DNA of 64,000 nt from NCBI GenBank assembly GCA_963794155.1, contig CAWCCX010000008.1, positions 871,905 through 935,904 of the forward strand. The letters are read 5' to 3'. Below the pieces are notes generated by a model that was not told where the DNA came from, made no database searches, and worked only from the letters and a program-made list of their open reading frames with translations. The stretch's first letter is position 1; the number at the start of each line of letters is the position of its first letter. This DNA is from Roseiarcus sp963794155. Its GTDB lineage: Bacteria; Pseudomonadota; Alphaproteobacteria; Rhizobiales; Beijerinckiaceae. This document shows positions 27,844 to 35,641 of this stretch, piece by piece. The translations under genes and the position numbers were made by a program.

Positions 27844-29331
27844 ATGGCGACGGACAGGGCGAGCGCGAAGCTCATCAAGGGCGCGACGGGAGACTGGGAG
27901 GTCATCGTCGGTCTCGAGGTCCACGCCCAGGTGACTTCGCGCTCCAAGCTGTTCTCCGCCGCTTCAACCGCGTTCGGCGGCGAGCCCAACTCGCACGTTT
28001 CGCTCGTCGATGCGGCGATGCCCGGGATGCTGCCGGTGATCAACCGCGAATGTGTGGCTCAGGCGGTTCGCACCGGCCTGGGCCTCAAGGCCAAGATCAA
28101 TCGGCGTTCGACGTTCGACCGCAAGAACTATTTCTACCCCGACCTGCCCCAAGGCTATCAGATCTCGCAGTACAAGAGCCCGATCGTCGGGGAGGGGGAG
28201 ATCCAGGTCGACCTCACGCCAGACCATTCCATCAAGGTCGGAATCGAGCGCCTGCATCTCGAGCAGGACGCAGGCAAGTCGTTGCACGACCAGTCGCCGA
28301 CGATGAGCTTCGTCGATCTCAACCGTTCCGGCGTCGCTCTGATGGAGATCGTCTCCAAGCCCGACATGCGCTCGGCCGAGGAGGCCAAGGCCTATGTCAG
28401 CAAGTTGCGCACCCTCCTGCGCTACATCGGCTCCAGCGACGGCGACATGGAGAAGGGCAATCTGCGCGCCGACGTCAATGTCTCGGTGCGCCGTCCTGGG
28501 GAGGCGCTGGGCACGCGCTGCGAGATCAAGAACGTCAACTCCATTCGCTTCATCGGCCAGGCGATCGAGACGGAGGCGCGCCGGCAGATCGCCCTCGTCG
28601 AGGACGGTGGCGTAGTCGAGCAGGAAACGCGATTGTTCGATCCCGCGCGCGGGGAAACGCGCTCGTTGCGCTCCAAGGAAGAGGCGCACGACTATCGCTA
28701 TTTCCCCGACCCCGACCTCCTGCCGCTCGAATTCGATGAGGCTTTCGTTGACGCGCTCGCCGCCGATCTGCCCGAACTGCCCGACGCGAAACGAGCACGC
28801 TTCATCGACGACTATGGCCTCTCGGGCTACGACGCTTCGATCCTCGTCGCGGAACGGGAGACGGCTGATTTCTTCGAGGATGCAGTCAATCACGGCGGCG
28901 CCAAGCGCGACGCCAAGGCGGTCGCCAACTGGCTGATGGGCGATATTTCCGCGCAGGCCAACGCGCAGGGCGTCGCCGTGGCGGACGCAGGCTTGAGCGC
29001 GGCGTCGTTGGCGAGCCTCGTCGATCTCATCGGCGAGGGCGTCATCTCCGGCAAGATCGCCAAGGATCTGCTCGTCCGGCTGTTCGCGGATGACCGCGGC
29101 GCCGATCCGCGCGCGCTCGTCGAAGCTCACGGTCTGCGCCAGGTGACCGATGCGGGCGCAATCGACAGCGCCGTCGATGCCGTCATTGCGGCCAATCCTG
29201 ACAAGACGGAACAGGCCAAAACGAAGCCTGGCATGTTGGGCTGGTTTGTGGGTCAAGTGATGAAGTCGACGGGCGGCAAAGCCAACCCGCAAGCGGTGAG
29301 CGACGCGCTCAAAAAACGGCTCGGGCTCTGA
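27844..29331 (+). CDS. gatB: Asp/Glu-tRNA amidotransferase subunit B
   Basis: 495 residues, complete. It carries EVIVGLEVHAQVTSRSKLFS at the N-terminus, KNYFYPDLPQGYQISQ, LEQDAGKSLHD and the C-terminal YqeY-like tRNA-binding part ending NPQAVSDALKKRLGL. GatB binds the misacylated tRNA, activates its side chain with ATP and receives ammonia from GatA through a tunnel. The gap to gatA is 52 bases, consistent with one transcript. Its intact frame contrasts with the decayed genes on either side. Confidence 0.96.
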   Translation: MATDRASAKLIKGATGDWEVIVGLEVHAQVTSRSKLFSAASTAFGGEPNSHVSLVDAAMPGMLPVINRECVAQAVRTGLGLKAKINRRSTFDRKNYFYPDLPQGYQISQYKSPIVGEGEIQVDLTPDHSIKVGIERLHLEQDAGKSLHDQSPTMSFVDLNRSGVALMEIVSKPDMRSAEEAKAYVSKLRTLLRYIGSSDGDMEKGNLRADVNVSVRRPGEALGTRCEIKNVNSIRFIGQAIETEARRQIALVEDGGVVEQETRLFDPARGETRSLRSKEEAHDYRYFPDPDLLPLEFDEAFVDALAADLPELPDAKRARFIDDYGLSGYDASILVAERETADFFEDAVNHGGAKRDAKAVANWLMGDISAQANAQGVAVADAGLSAASLASLVDLIGEGVISGKIAKDLLVRLFADDRGADPRALVEAHGLRQVTDAGAIDSAVDAVIAANPDKTEQAKTKPGMLGWFVGQVMKSTGGKANPQAVSDALKKRLGL

Positions 29332-29887
29332 CGCTCCAACCGAATCACGCGCAGCGAATCGCATGATTCTCGGCACGACTCGCGCGAAGAAGTCGGCGAT
29401 CGCAACGGTCAGCGACAAAAATCCCATGCTATCCACCAAGAAAAATTCGATTGCGATGCGCATACGCGCCGTTTCGATTTGATACGCTCGTCGCGACGAA
29501 TGCTCTGGGTTCTCGCGCTGCCGTACGCGCGTTAGGCTGGCTCTGCGAGTGCGATGCATTGCATCTATACGAGCAAGCGAGAGTTTTGGAGACAGGCGCG
29601 ATATATGGGAAAATCAGGAATCAAGCGAACCTACGTCAGCTGATGCGCAGAGGCCTTGCGCGCGAAAGACGCGCGCCGTTGCAACAGAGTGAACGGCGTG
29701 CACGACCGCTCTTGTCGATGAATGTCAGAGGCCTGAGTGCGCGCGATAATTCGATAGTCACGACGCTCAGCGCTTGTCGCAAGCGTGTGCAACGCTTGCG
29801 TGAAATCAAAACGAATGTACTTTCGCTCGCGCATCTGCATGGCGCAAAGTTTGTGCTGAGAGCAGATGGTTGAGAGGGACGTGATAA
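29332..29887. other. Intergenic region between gatB and the histone-like gene
   Basis: About 550 bases with no supported gene. Short frames on both strands have arbitrary composition. The histone-like gene's ribosome binding site (GAGAGGGACG) is at its end. No clear terminator follows gatB. Confidence 0.5.
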
Positions 29888-30175
29888 ATGCCGAAAGCTG
29901 CTACCAAGAAAACGGCGAAGAAGTCCGCCGCCAAGAAGCCCGCGAAGAAGTCCGCCCGTAAGGTCGTCGCCAAGAAGGCCACGCGCAAAGGGGCGGTGAA
30001 GAAAGCCTCCGCGAAGAAGTCCGCCCGCAAGGTCGTCGCCAAGAAGGCCACGCGCAAAGGGGCGGTGAAGAAAGCCTCCGCGAAGAAGTCGGCGGCTAAG
30101 CGCGCGCCAGCAAAGCGCAAGAAAGCGATGCCAATGCCGACCTCAGGATCGTCGGACACGTCGCCCGCCGCCTAA
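29888..30175 (+). CDS. Histone H1-like Lys/Ala-rich DNA-binding protein with tandem repeat
   Basis: 95 residues, about one third Lys, with AKKSARKVVAKKATRKGAVK occurring twice. It resembles the C-terminal tail of histone H1 and the bacterial H1-like nucleoid proteins: low complexity, no globular domain, strongly cationic. It should coat or condense DNA or bind RNA. A Ser/Thr/Pro tail (MPMPTSGSSDTSPAA) ends it. The start has GAGGGACG upstream. The underlying 69-base unit is duplicated nearly exactly at 29941-30009 and 30010-30078, so repeat number may vary between strains. Confidence 0.85.
   Translation: MPKAATKKTAKKSAAKKPAKKSARKVVAKKATRKGAVKKASAKKSARKVVAKKATRKGAVKKASAKKSAAKRAPAKRKKAMPMPTSGSSDTSPAA
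29941..30078 (+). repeat. Two 69-base in-frame tandem units inside the histone-like gene
   Basis: Units 29941-30009 and 30010-30078 differ only at isolated bases (for example CGT versus CGC). A partial third unit begins at 30079. Each unit is 23 codons, so gain or loss keeps the frame. Confidence 0.8.
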
Positions 30176-30199
30176 TCGGCTTGCGCGTTCCGACGTATC

Positions 30200-30246
30200 G
30201 GCTGATCAGGCGCGGTTGCCGGCGGTTCGGCCTCGCCTGATCAGCC
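30200..30246. repeat. Perfect 13-base inverted repeat after the histone-like gene
   Basis: GGCTGATCAGGCG (30200-30212) and its exact complement (30234-30246) around a GC-rich loop, 25 bases past the stop codon. It is a likely RNA hairpin that stabilises or ends the transcript, but it lacks a T-run. The stretch 30247-30490 beyond it has no gene I can support. Confidence 0.6.
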
Positions 30247-30494
30247 TGTTCGTATTTCGCGTTTGAAATGGGCGCGCGTATTTGGGTCCACGATCGGTGG
30301 TTGGCATGACCGCGCACAGGGGCATGGCGCGGCGGCCGCCGCCATCTGATCTCGACCAGGGCCCCCCGCGCCGCCGGCTCTGCGCCGGCCCCCCTTGAAT
30401 GTGAGGGGTGTGGGTGCCGGTACCCCCAACCTCGATCGCCACGCGCTTGCAATGGGGGGATGCCTCGGGCATATGTCCCCCGCGCATTGCGCCG

Positions 30495-30533
30495 GGAGAT
30501 GTGGCCGAGAGGCTGAAGGCGGCGGTTTGCTAA
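30495..30533 (+). pseudogene. tRNA-Ser(GCU), 5' half only
   Basis: The sequence GGAGATGTGGCCGAGAGGCT then GAAGGCGGCGGTTTGCTAA reproduces the acceptor 5' strand, the type II D-arm and the 5' side of the anticodon arm with anticodon GCT followed by AA. The expected 3' half (anticodon stem partner, long variable arm, T-arm, CATCTCC acceptor strand) is absent; unrelated sequence begins right after the anticodon loop. Such a break in the loop is a common integrase target, so this is probably the scar of an integration or deletion event. Confidence 0.7.
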
Positions 30534-30675
30534 TGCGCTCACGGCCATATTGATCTGTTACGGATTGTATCGATTTATCTAGGTTTTTCGGGCTTCAGCG
30601 AGCGAATCGCCGGGCTTCCATATCGACCTATATTGACTTGTATTGAGTTGTCCGGTGCCAAAAATGGTTCCAATT
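30534..30675. other. Junction sequence between the tRNA fragment and IS66
   Basis: AT-richer than its flanks, no gene. It contains the outer end of the IS66 element somewhere after 30650. No second tRNA half is visible. Confidence 0.4.
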
Positions 30676-30900
30676 TTAGCTGCGCGGTCCTCGAGGACTC
30701 ACACGTCCTAGCCTGAGGTCTGGCGGCGCCGACCAGAAATTCGCGATGACGGCGCGCGCTGCCCGGTGCGCGGAACCGGGGCCGATCGCCGCGGCGTTCT
30801 CCAGCTCATGCGCGACCGCCTGCATGAACTCAGGCCGGCGGGCGTCGGCTATAGGAGCAGCGAGGTCGCTGATCGTCTGCAACGCATCGAGGGGAAGCAT
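30676..30900 (-). CDS. Small IS66 cargo protein
   Basis: 74 residues from the ATG at 30900, which has GGAGGG eight bases upstream; a longer frame to 30972 lacks a ribosome binding site. It opens MLPLDALQTISDLAAPI and carries RRPEFMQAVAHELENA, a helical pattern often seen at the end of IS66 elements of Alphaproteobacteria. Function unknown. It follows the pRiA4b-like gene by 30 bases on the same strand. Confidence 0.6.
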   Translation of the reverse strand: MLPLDALQTISDLAAPIADARRPEFMQAVAHELENAAAIGPGSAHRAARAVIANFWSAPPDLRLGRVSPRGPRS

Positions 30901-30929
30901 CAGCGTATCCCTCCGGCGGCGGCCGCAGT

Positions 30930-31526
30930 TCATTGGGATGGCGGCGTCTTTGCGCGGGGCCTTCGGGACCAACGTTTGGCGAGGGCAGCGACCTCAGCTT
31001 CACGCGCTGCGACATTGAAAGCTTTGGGATCAAACTCCTCGCCGAGCCACTCGATGATTTCATCGTGGCGCTCGTGGTTCGGATCGGCGAGCGGTTCCAG
31101 CATCTCGGCGTAACCCCCAGGTCCTCCAACGTCTTCGGGCGGACAGCGGCCGGACGCCTCGACAAGGCGCGGATACGCGACGCCGGGATCGGCGTCGGTC
31201 AACCGCTCGACCTTGATCGTGTGCTCCCAGCAGTCGCCGAAGTCGTAGGTGTATCGCAATGTCTTCGCCCCCGCGTCTTCGATAATGTCGATGAGCTTGA
31301 CCTTGCGCGCGTCGAGCGGCCCGTCGGGCCAGTCAGGACTGGGAATGCCCCAGCCTGTGTCTCCGGCGCGGATTTCAAAGAGGTGGCTATTGGTCCAGCC
31401 AAGCGCGGCTTGCAGCGTGAGATGCAGCCGGTCGAGCTTGATGTCGGCGGGAACTTCGATGCGGCGCAAAACCTTGGGCTCAACGTCGTCGAGCGTGACT
31501 TTGAGGCGGAGAACGGCGGTGGTCAT
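30930..31526 (-). CDS. Plasmid pRiA4b ORF-3-like protein (IS66 cargo)
   Basis: 198 residues with the family pattern LRLKVTLDDVEPKVLRRIEV, then DRLHLTLQAALGWTNSHLFE, then YTYDFGDCWEHTI and DVGGPGGYAEML. The family is widespread as IS66 and plasmid cargo; its function is not established. Its ATG overlaps the tnpC stop by four bases (ATGA), so translation is coupled to the transposase. Length matches homologues. Confidence 0.85.
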   Translation of the reverse strand: MTTAVLRLKVTLDDVEPKVLRRIEVPADIKLDRLHLTLQAALGWTNSHLFEIRAGDTGWGIPSPDWPDGPLDARKVKLIDIIEDAGAKTLRYTYDFGDCWEHTIKVERLTDADPGVAYPRLVEASGRCPPEDVGGPGGYAEMLEPLADPNHERHDEIIEWLGEEFDPKAFNVAAREAEVAALAKRWSRRPRAKTPPSQ

Positions 31527-33130
31527 GCCGCCAGCTTAACCCGCTCCCGCTCGGCCGCCCAGGTCCAGGGCAGGAGTTCATCGAGGCGATGCACAGGATG
31601 CGCGGCGATGCGCGCGAGAACGTCGGTGAGCCAAGCTTGAGGGTCGACGCCGTTCATCTTGCAGGTGACGATGAGACTATACATGGCCGCGGCGCGTTGC
31701 CCTCCGCGATCGGAGCCGCAGAACAACCACGATTTTCTTCCAAGGGCTACACCGCGCAACGACCTTTCGGCGGCATTATTCGACAGACAAACTCTCCCGT
31801 CGTCGAGGAACAGCGTGAACGCCGGCCAGCGCTTGAGCATGTAGTTGATCGCTTTGACCAAGTCGTGCCCGCGCGCGAGGCGCGCGAGTTGGGCGCTCAT
31901 GAAGGCATGAAGGTCGCCGACCAGGGGCCGGCTCGCGGATTGTCGCACTGCCACGCGCTCCTCAGCGCTCTTGCCGTTGATCGCGCGCTCGATCTCGAAC
32001 AGCCCGTCGATGCGCCGCACGACCTCGATGGCGATCGGCGAGAGCGGGATTTCCTTTTTGCCGGACGCCTTGCGCCGCGCATTCTCCTCGATGTCGGCCA
32101 TGGCGTAAAACGGACGCCGCGCATGAACCCAGCATGCCGCTTCCCGGATCGGGCCGGGCCTCCGGTCCGCCAAATACAGCTTGTTGTAGCCGTCATAGGC
32201 GTCGGCTTGCAGGATGCCCACATATCCAGCCAGATGCGCCTGCGGATGCTCGCCCCGACGATCACGTGAGTAGTAGAAGATCGCCGCCGGCGGCACGACA
32301 CCACCGAACGACTTGTCGTCGCGAACGTAGGTCCACAGCCGCCCGGTGTCAGACTTGCCTTGCGCCAATACCGGCATGGTCGTGTCGTCGCCGTGCAGCC
32401 GCTCGGCGGCCAGGACATGGGCTTCGACAAGACGCCGGAGCGGATCGAGCGCCGAGCAGACCGACCCCACCGCGTCGGCCATGGTCGACAGCGCGATCGG
32501 CACGCCTTCCAAGGCATAGCGGTCGGCCTGACAATTCAAAGGTTGATGCTGGCCAAACTTCTCGAACACTATCATCGCCAACAGGCTCGGCCCCGCCCAG
32601 GCGCGCGGTACCGGATGGAAGGGCGCCGGCGCCTGGCTGATCTTCTCGCAGTCTCGACAGGTGAACTTCTCCCGAACCGTCTCGATCACTTTCCATCGAC
32701 GCGGCTGCGTTTCCAGCGTCCGCGTCACGTCCTCGCTAAGTTTGCGAAGTCGACGGCCGCCGCAGCATTCGCACGCCATGGGCGGATCGATCACCACGCG
32801 CTCACGGGGGAGATGGTCAGGGAAGGTGTTGCGCTCGGCGCGCTTGCGCGTGAAGCCGGCGACCGTGGTCGTCTTGGCGACCGCCTTCTCCGCCGCCAGC
32901 TCGTCTTCCGTCGCGCTGGCTTCCAACTCTTCAAACGCGAGCGACAATTGATCGATCAACCGCGCCGATCGTTCCGATCGCTGCCCGTAAATCAGGCGTT
33001 CCAGCTTAGCGATCCGCAGCTTTTGCTGAGCGATCAGCGCCCTGTCTTCCGAAGCCTTCGCCCGCGCGACGAGCAACGCCGTTTTCAGGGCGGCGATGTC
33101 GTCAGGAAGGGCCTCGGGATCGGCGTCCAT
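31523..33130 (-). CDS. tnpC: IS66 transposase (TnpC)
   Basis: 535 residues, intact. It has an N-terminal leucine-zipper-like helix (LRIAKLERLIYGQRSERSAR), a zinc-finger region (CECCGG then CRDC), and the DDE core with LHGDDTTMPVL, GILQADAYDGYN and NNAAERSLRGVALG carrying the last Glu. It ends in the usual DVLARIAAHPVHRLDELLPW. Length is standard for IS66. It is the strand-transfer enzyme of the element and looks functional. Confidence 0.95.
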   Translation of the reverse strand: MDADPEALPDDIAALKTALLVARAKASEDRALIAQQKLRIAKLERLIYGQRSERSARLIDQLSLAFEELEASATEDELAAEKAVAKTTTVAGFTRKRAERNTFPDHLPRERVVIDPPMACECCGGRRLRKLSEDVTRTLETQPRRWKVIETVREKFTCRDCEKISQAPAPFHPVPRAWAGPSLLAMIVFEKFGQHQPLNCQADRYALEGVPIALSTMADAVGSVCSALDPLRRLVEAHVLAAERLHGDDTTMPVLAQGKSDTGRLWTYVRDDKSFGGVVPPAAIFYYSRDRRGEHPQAHLAGYVGILQADAYDGYNKLYLADRRPGPIREAACWVHARRPFYAMADIEENARRKASGKKEIPLSPIAIEVVRRIDGLFEIERAINGKSAEERVAVRQSASRPLVGDLHAFMSAQLARLARGHDLVKAINYMLKRWPAFTLFLDDGRVCLSNNAAERSLRGVALGRKSWLFCGSDRGGQRAAAMYSLIVTCKMNGVDPQAWLTDVLARIAAHPVHRLDELLPWTWAAERERVKLAA

Positions 33131-33202
33131 GCGTCGAAGTGAATCACAATTTCTGCTATTCGTGGCGCCCTAAAATACGCGTGACCCCTTGTTTTTGTTC
33201 GC

Positions 33203-33550
33203 TCAGCCCGCGCTTTCCGGTCGCCACGTCAGTCGCGGATTTCGCCAGTCGATCCCTTCCAACATATAGGCCATTTGCGCCGCCGAGATCGAAACGACGC
33301 CGTCCGACGCCGAGGGCCAGATAAACTTTCCCCGGTCCAGTCGCTTGGCGTAAAGAGATAGCCCCAAGCCGTCATGCCAGAGGATTTTCGCCAAGTCGCC
33401 CCGCCGACCTCGAAAAACATAGAGGTCGCCCGCGTGCGGATCGCGCCTCAGTTGCTCTTGGACTTGAAGCGCCAACCCCTGCATGCCGCGCCGCATGTCC
33501 GTGTGGCCCGTCGCGATCCAAACGCGCGCGCCGCTGGGAAGCGGGATCAA
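33203..33550 (-). CDS. tnpB: IS66 accessory protein TnpB
   Basis: 115 residues. The signature GARVWIATGHTDMRRGM, LYVFRGRRGDLAKILWHD and WPSASDGVVSISAAQMAYML identify TnpB. The start is a TTG at 33550 whose last bases overlap the tnpA stop (TTGA), matching the usual four-base overlap; the frame open further upstream is a tnpA shadow. TnpB is required with TnpA for IS66 transposition, but its mechanism is not well defined. Confidence 0.92.
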   Translation of the reverse strand: MIPLPSGARVWIATGHTDMRRGMQGLALQVQEQLRRDPHAGDLYVFRGRRGDLAKILWHDGLGLSLYAKRLDRGKFIWPSASDGVVSISAAQMAYMLEGIDWRNPRLTWRPESAG

Positions 33551-33900
33551 GATCGCAGCGCTTTCAATGCCGACGCGATCAATGCGGGGGATGCGTTCGC
33601 GCCGATCCGAACCCGCGCGTCCTTCATCTCCACCAAGATCACGCCGAGTTCGGCGTCGCTCGTCTGAACCGCCACCGGCGCAGCGTCCTCGACGATCACC
33701 TTGGCGAAGCCTGGCGTGTTCCTCGCCCGTCGCGCTTGACGTCGCCATCTGTAGACGAGGCTCGTGCAAACATCCGCGCGCCGCGCGACCTCGGCCACAA
33801 CGGCGCCCGGCTCTTCAATTGCCGCCAAAATCCGAAAGCGATCTTCGTCGCTCCAACGACGATGCCGTTCGCCGCCCGTGATCAATGTCATTCGACCCAT
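33547..33900 (-). CDS. tnpA: IS66 accessory protein TnpA
   Basis: 117 residues with a helix-turn-helix: RHRRWSDEDRFRILAAI, then AVVAEVARRADVCTSLVYRW. This is the first gene of the element, transcribed leftwards, with the ATG at 33900. It probably binds the IS ends. Intact and of standard length. Confidence 0.92.
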   Translation of the reverse strand: MGRMTLITGGERHRRWSDEDRFRILAAIEEPGAVVAEVARRADVCTSLVYRWRRQARRARNTPGFAKVIVEDAAPVAVQTSDAELGVILVEMKDARVRIGANASPALIASALKALRS

Positions 33901-34112
33901 GCTGTGCAGCTAACCTCGCTCATAAGGACGACTTAGCTGCGCAGCATCACCATTGCTTCAGAATCGACAAGGCGGCCCGCGTCGGAGGGATACGCATCAG
34001 CGGCATGGGGCGCGGCTCCTAAAAGGCGTGGGGGCGCGGGACGATAGCGCCCCTCAAACCTCGCGCAAGGCGAAGCGCTTGCCTGTAGATTCAGATTTGC
34101 CAGAACGTGCGC

Positions 34113-34604
34113 ATGCCATCGCCATTCTGGGCCGCCGTCAGGTCCCTACCACAGCGCGAGCGCTTCGCCACCGAGCAGCTCGGCCTGCGCGGCTACGAGA
34201 CGTTTCTGCCCTTGGTGGAGACCAAGCACACGGTGGCGCCCTTGTTCGCGTCGTATTTCTTTTGCCGCATCGTCGAGCAATGGCGGGCGATAAATTATTG
34301 CTTCGGCGTGCTCGCGCTGGTGCGGGTCGGGGATTGCCCCTGCCGAGTGCCGGACCACGAGATCGAGGCGCTCAAGGCGCGCGCCGATGCCAGCGGAATC
34401 ATTCGATTGCCGCCGCCGCCTCCGCCCAAAGCTCAGCGTCGGTTCGCCAAAGGTGAACCGGTCAAGATCATCGCCGGTCAATTTTCCCATTTCTCCGGGC
34501 TGCACACGGGCATGCGCCGCGGCGAGCTCGAGGGCGTGCTGATCACCATCCTCGGCGCGCAGCGAGAAGTGAAAGTCGCCCGCCACCATATTGCGGCGCC
34601 GTAA
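34113..34604 (+). CDS. NusG/RfaH-like transcription elongation factor
   Basis: 163 residues (a GTG six bases earlier is an alternative start). The N-terminal NGN-type domain reads FWAAVRSLPQRERFATEQL and ETFLPLVETKH, with SYFFCRIVEQWRAINY. The C-terminal KOW-type part is KGEPVKIIAGQFSHFSGLHT. NusG paralogues bind RNA polymerase and modulate pausing or termination, often for one horizontally acquired operon. A Pro run (LPPPPPPKAQ) links the domains. Its TAA overlaps the ATG of the next gene (TAATG), so the two were coupled. No long operon follows now. Confidence 0.8.
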   Translation: MPSPFWAAVRSLPQRERFATEQLGLRGYETFLPLVETKHTVAPLFASYFFCRIVEQWRAINYCFGVLALVRVGDCPCRVPDHEIEALKARADASGIIRLPPPPPPKAQRRFAKGEPVKIIAGQFSHFSGLHTGMRRGELEGVLITILGAQREVKVARHHIAAP

Positions 34605-34925
34605 TGGCCGGGGTCGACTATCACCCCTCGCCGGGGATCAGCGCAGCGCTAAACGAGCGGCTGCTGGCGGCAGCAGATGCTCATCGAGGCGATGCGCGAC
34701 ACTCCCGGCCTTTCCGTCATCGCCCTGGCCCATGCGACGGGTTTCAACCGGTCGACCGCCGGGGAACGTCTGCGCCAGCTCGCCCGGCGCGGGATTGTCG
34801 AGAAGGACGCGACGGGGCGATGGCGGCTGACGGACGACGCCGACGTCGGTGCGACGCCGGAACCCGAGCGCATCGAACCCGACCCCAGCGCGCAATCGCG
34901 ATGGATTAAACCGCTGTCGCATTAA
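34604..34925 (+). pseudogene. Winged-helix protein coupled to the NusG-like gene, one frameshift
   Basis: The ATG overlapping the NusG-like stop opens AGVDYHPSPGISAALNERLL, which leaves frame near 34670. The next frame continues MLIEAMRDTPGLSVIALAHA, TGFNRSTAGERLRQLARRG and VEKDATGRWRLT, a winged-helix of MarR/ArsR-like pattern, to a TAA at 34923-34925. A shorter protein from the ATG at 34677 (82 residues) could still be made and would retain the whole HTH. Hence either a decayed gene or a start misplaced by an error. Confidence 0.55.
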
Positions 34926-35161
34926 TGAGCGACGCGAGACCACCCTCGTCGAGGGCCTCCGATATGGATAGCGCCTTAGAGCAACGCCCTGGCGCGCTCG
35001 ATACTGTGCGCCCCCCATGCCGCGCACCAGCACGCAAAAGGGCTCGGAAATGCCCCCACGCCGAAGTCCAAAGTTTTTTGCAATCATAGCGGAGTGCTTG
35101 ACCCGCCTGCCAAAGGTTACTGCTATACTGCGTCACCTTCGGATGATTGGAGCCGGCCCTG

Positions 35162-35383
35162 ATGAACTGGCAAATTCCTAGTTGGACATCCGAACCCGGG
35201 TTCCTACAGGCTCTTTGCGTCAAGGTATTTGGTCTTATATCTTCATATATAGTGCGGAATAAAGACACGATTACAATATATATTTTGGTATTAACATTGG
35301 CTGCATCGGCCTTGGGTCAAGGCTTGGATTTGCTGGAAATACGGGGCTGGGATGACGCTGCCCTCGGCGTGATTAAGGTCTGA
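35162..35383 (+). CDS. Possible small membrane protein
   Basis: 73 residues, MNWQIPSWTSEPGFLQALCV start, with one hydrophobic helix (ITIYILVLTLAASALGQGL). Codon use is AT-richer than the neighbours. No good ribosome binding site. The 3' end overlaps an opposing transposase remnant. It may be chance. The stretch 34926-35161 before it shows nothing I recognise. Confidence 0.25.
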   Translation: MNWQIPSWTSEPGFLQALCVKVFGLISSYIVRNKDTITIYILVLTLAASALGQGLDLLEIRGWDDAALGVIKV

Positions 35384-35568
35384 TATTCGTCGTCAAGGTC
35401 CTTCCTGACTGCGGCGATCTGGCGCAGCTCGAATTCGGTGAAGCGAAGACCGCGCCAACGTTCGGCGGCCCGGATGAGCGCTCCGAACATGAGCTTGAGC
35501 ACCGGCTTCTCGCCGAAGCCATTGGGAATGATTTTCAGCCGTCGCCGTTCCTCGACATCGATCGCGCT
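35384..35568 (-). pseudogene. IS256-type transposase, C-terminal remnant
   Basis: About 60 codons: DVEERRRLKIIPNGFGEKPV, then LKLMFGALIRAAERWRGLRF, then FELRQIAAVRKDLDDEY. The pattern is the extreme C-terminus of an IS256-like transposase. No DDE core or upstream part remains. It abuts the 3' side of the cyclase gene at 35642, marking an old insertion site. Confidence 0.6.
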
Positions 35569-35641
35569 CCTCGAAGTTTTGCGGCCCTACATGGGCGGCC
35601 GGACGCGGATCGAGGCGACAAGGTAGGCTTGTCGGAGTCGA

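Larger units (their letters stand above)
30660..33950 (-). mobile_element. IS66-family insertion sequence with two cargo genes
   Basis: tnpA, tnpB and tnpC are all uninterrupted and in the standard order with overlapping or close junctions, followed by a pRiA4b ORF-3-like gene and a small gene. The short sequence TTAGCTGCGC occurs at both outer regions (about 30676 and 33932). I could not fix the terminal inverted repeats or target duplication by eye, so the boundaries are approximate. Confidence 0.75.

Noticed and set aside
27964..29559. 531-codon open frame opposite gatB
   Set aside because: High-GC antisense shadow; gatB is complete and conserved, and the opposing product has no recognisable pattern.
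32360..33142. 260-codon plus-strand frame over IS66 tnpC
   Set aside because: Antisense to an intact, well conserved transposase; no ribosome binding site.
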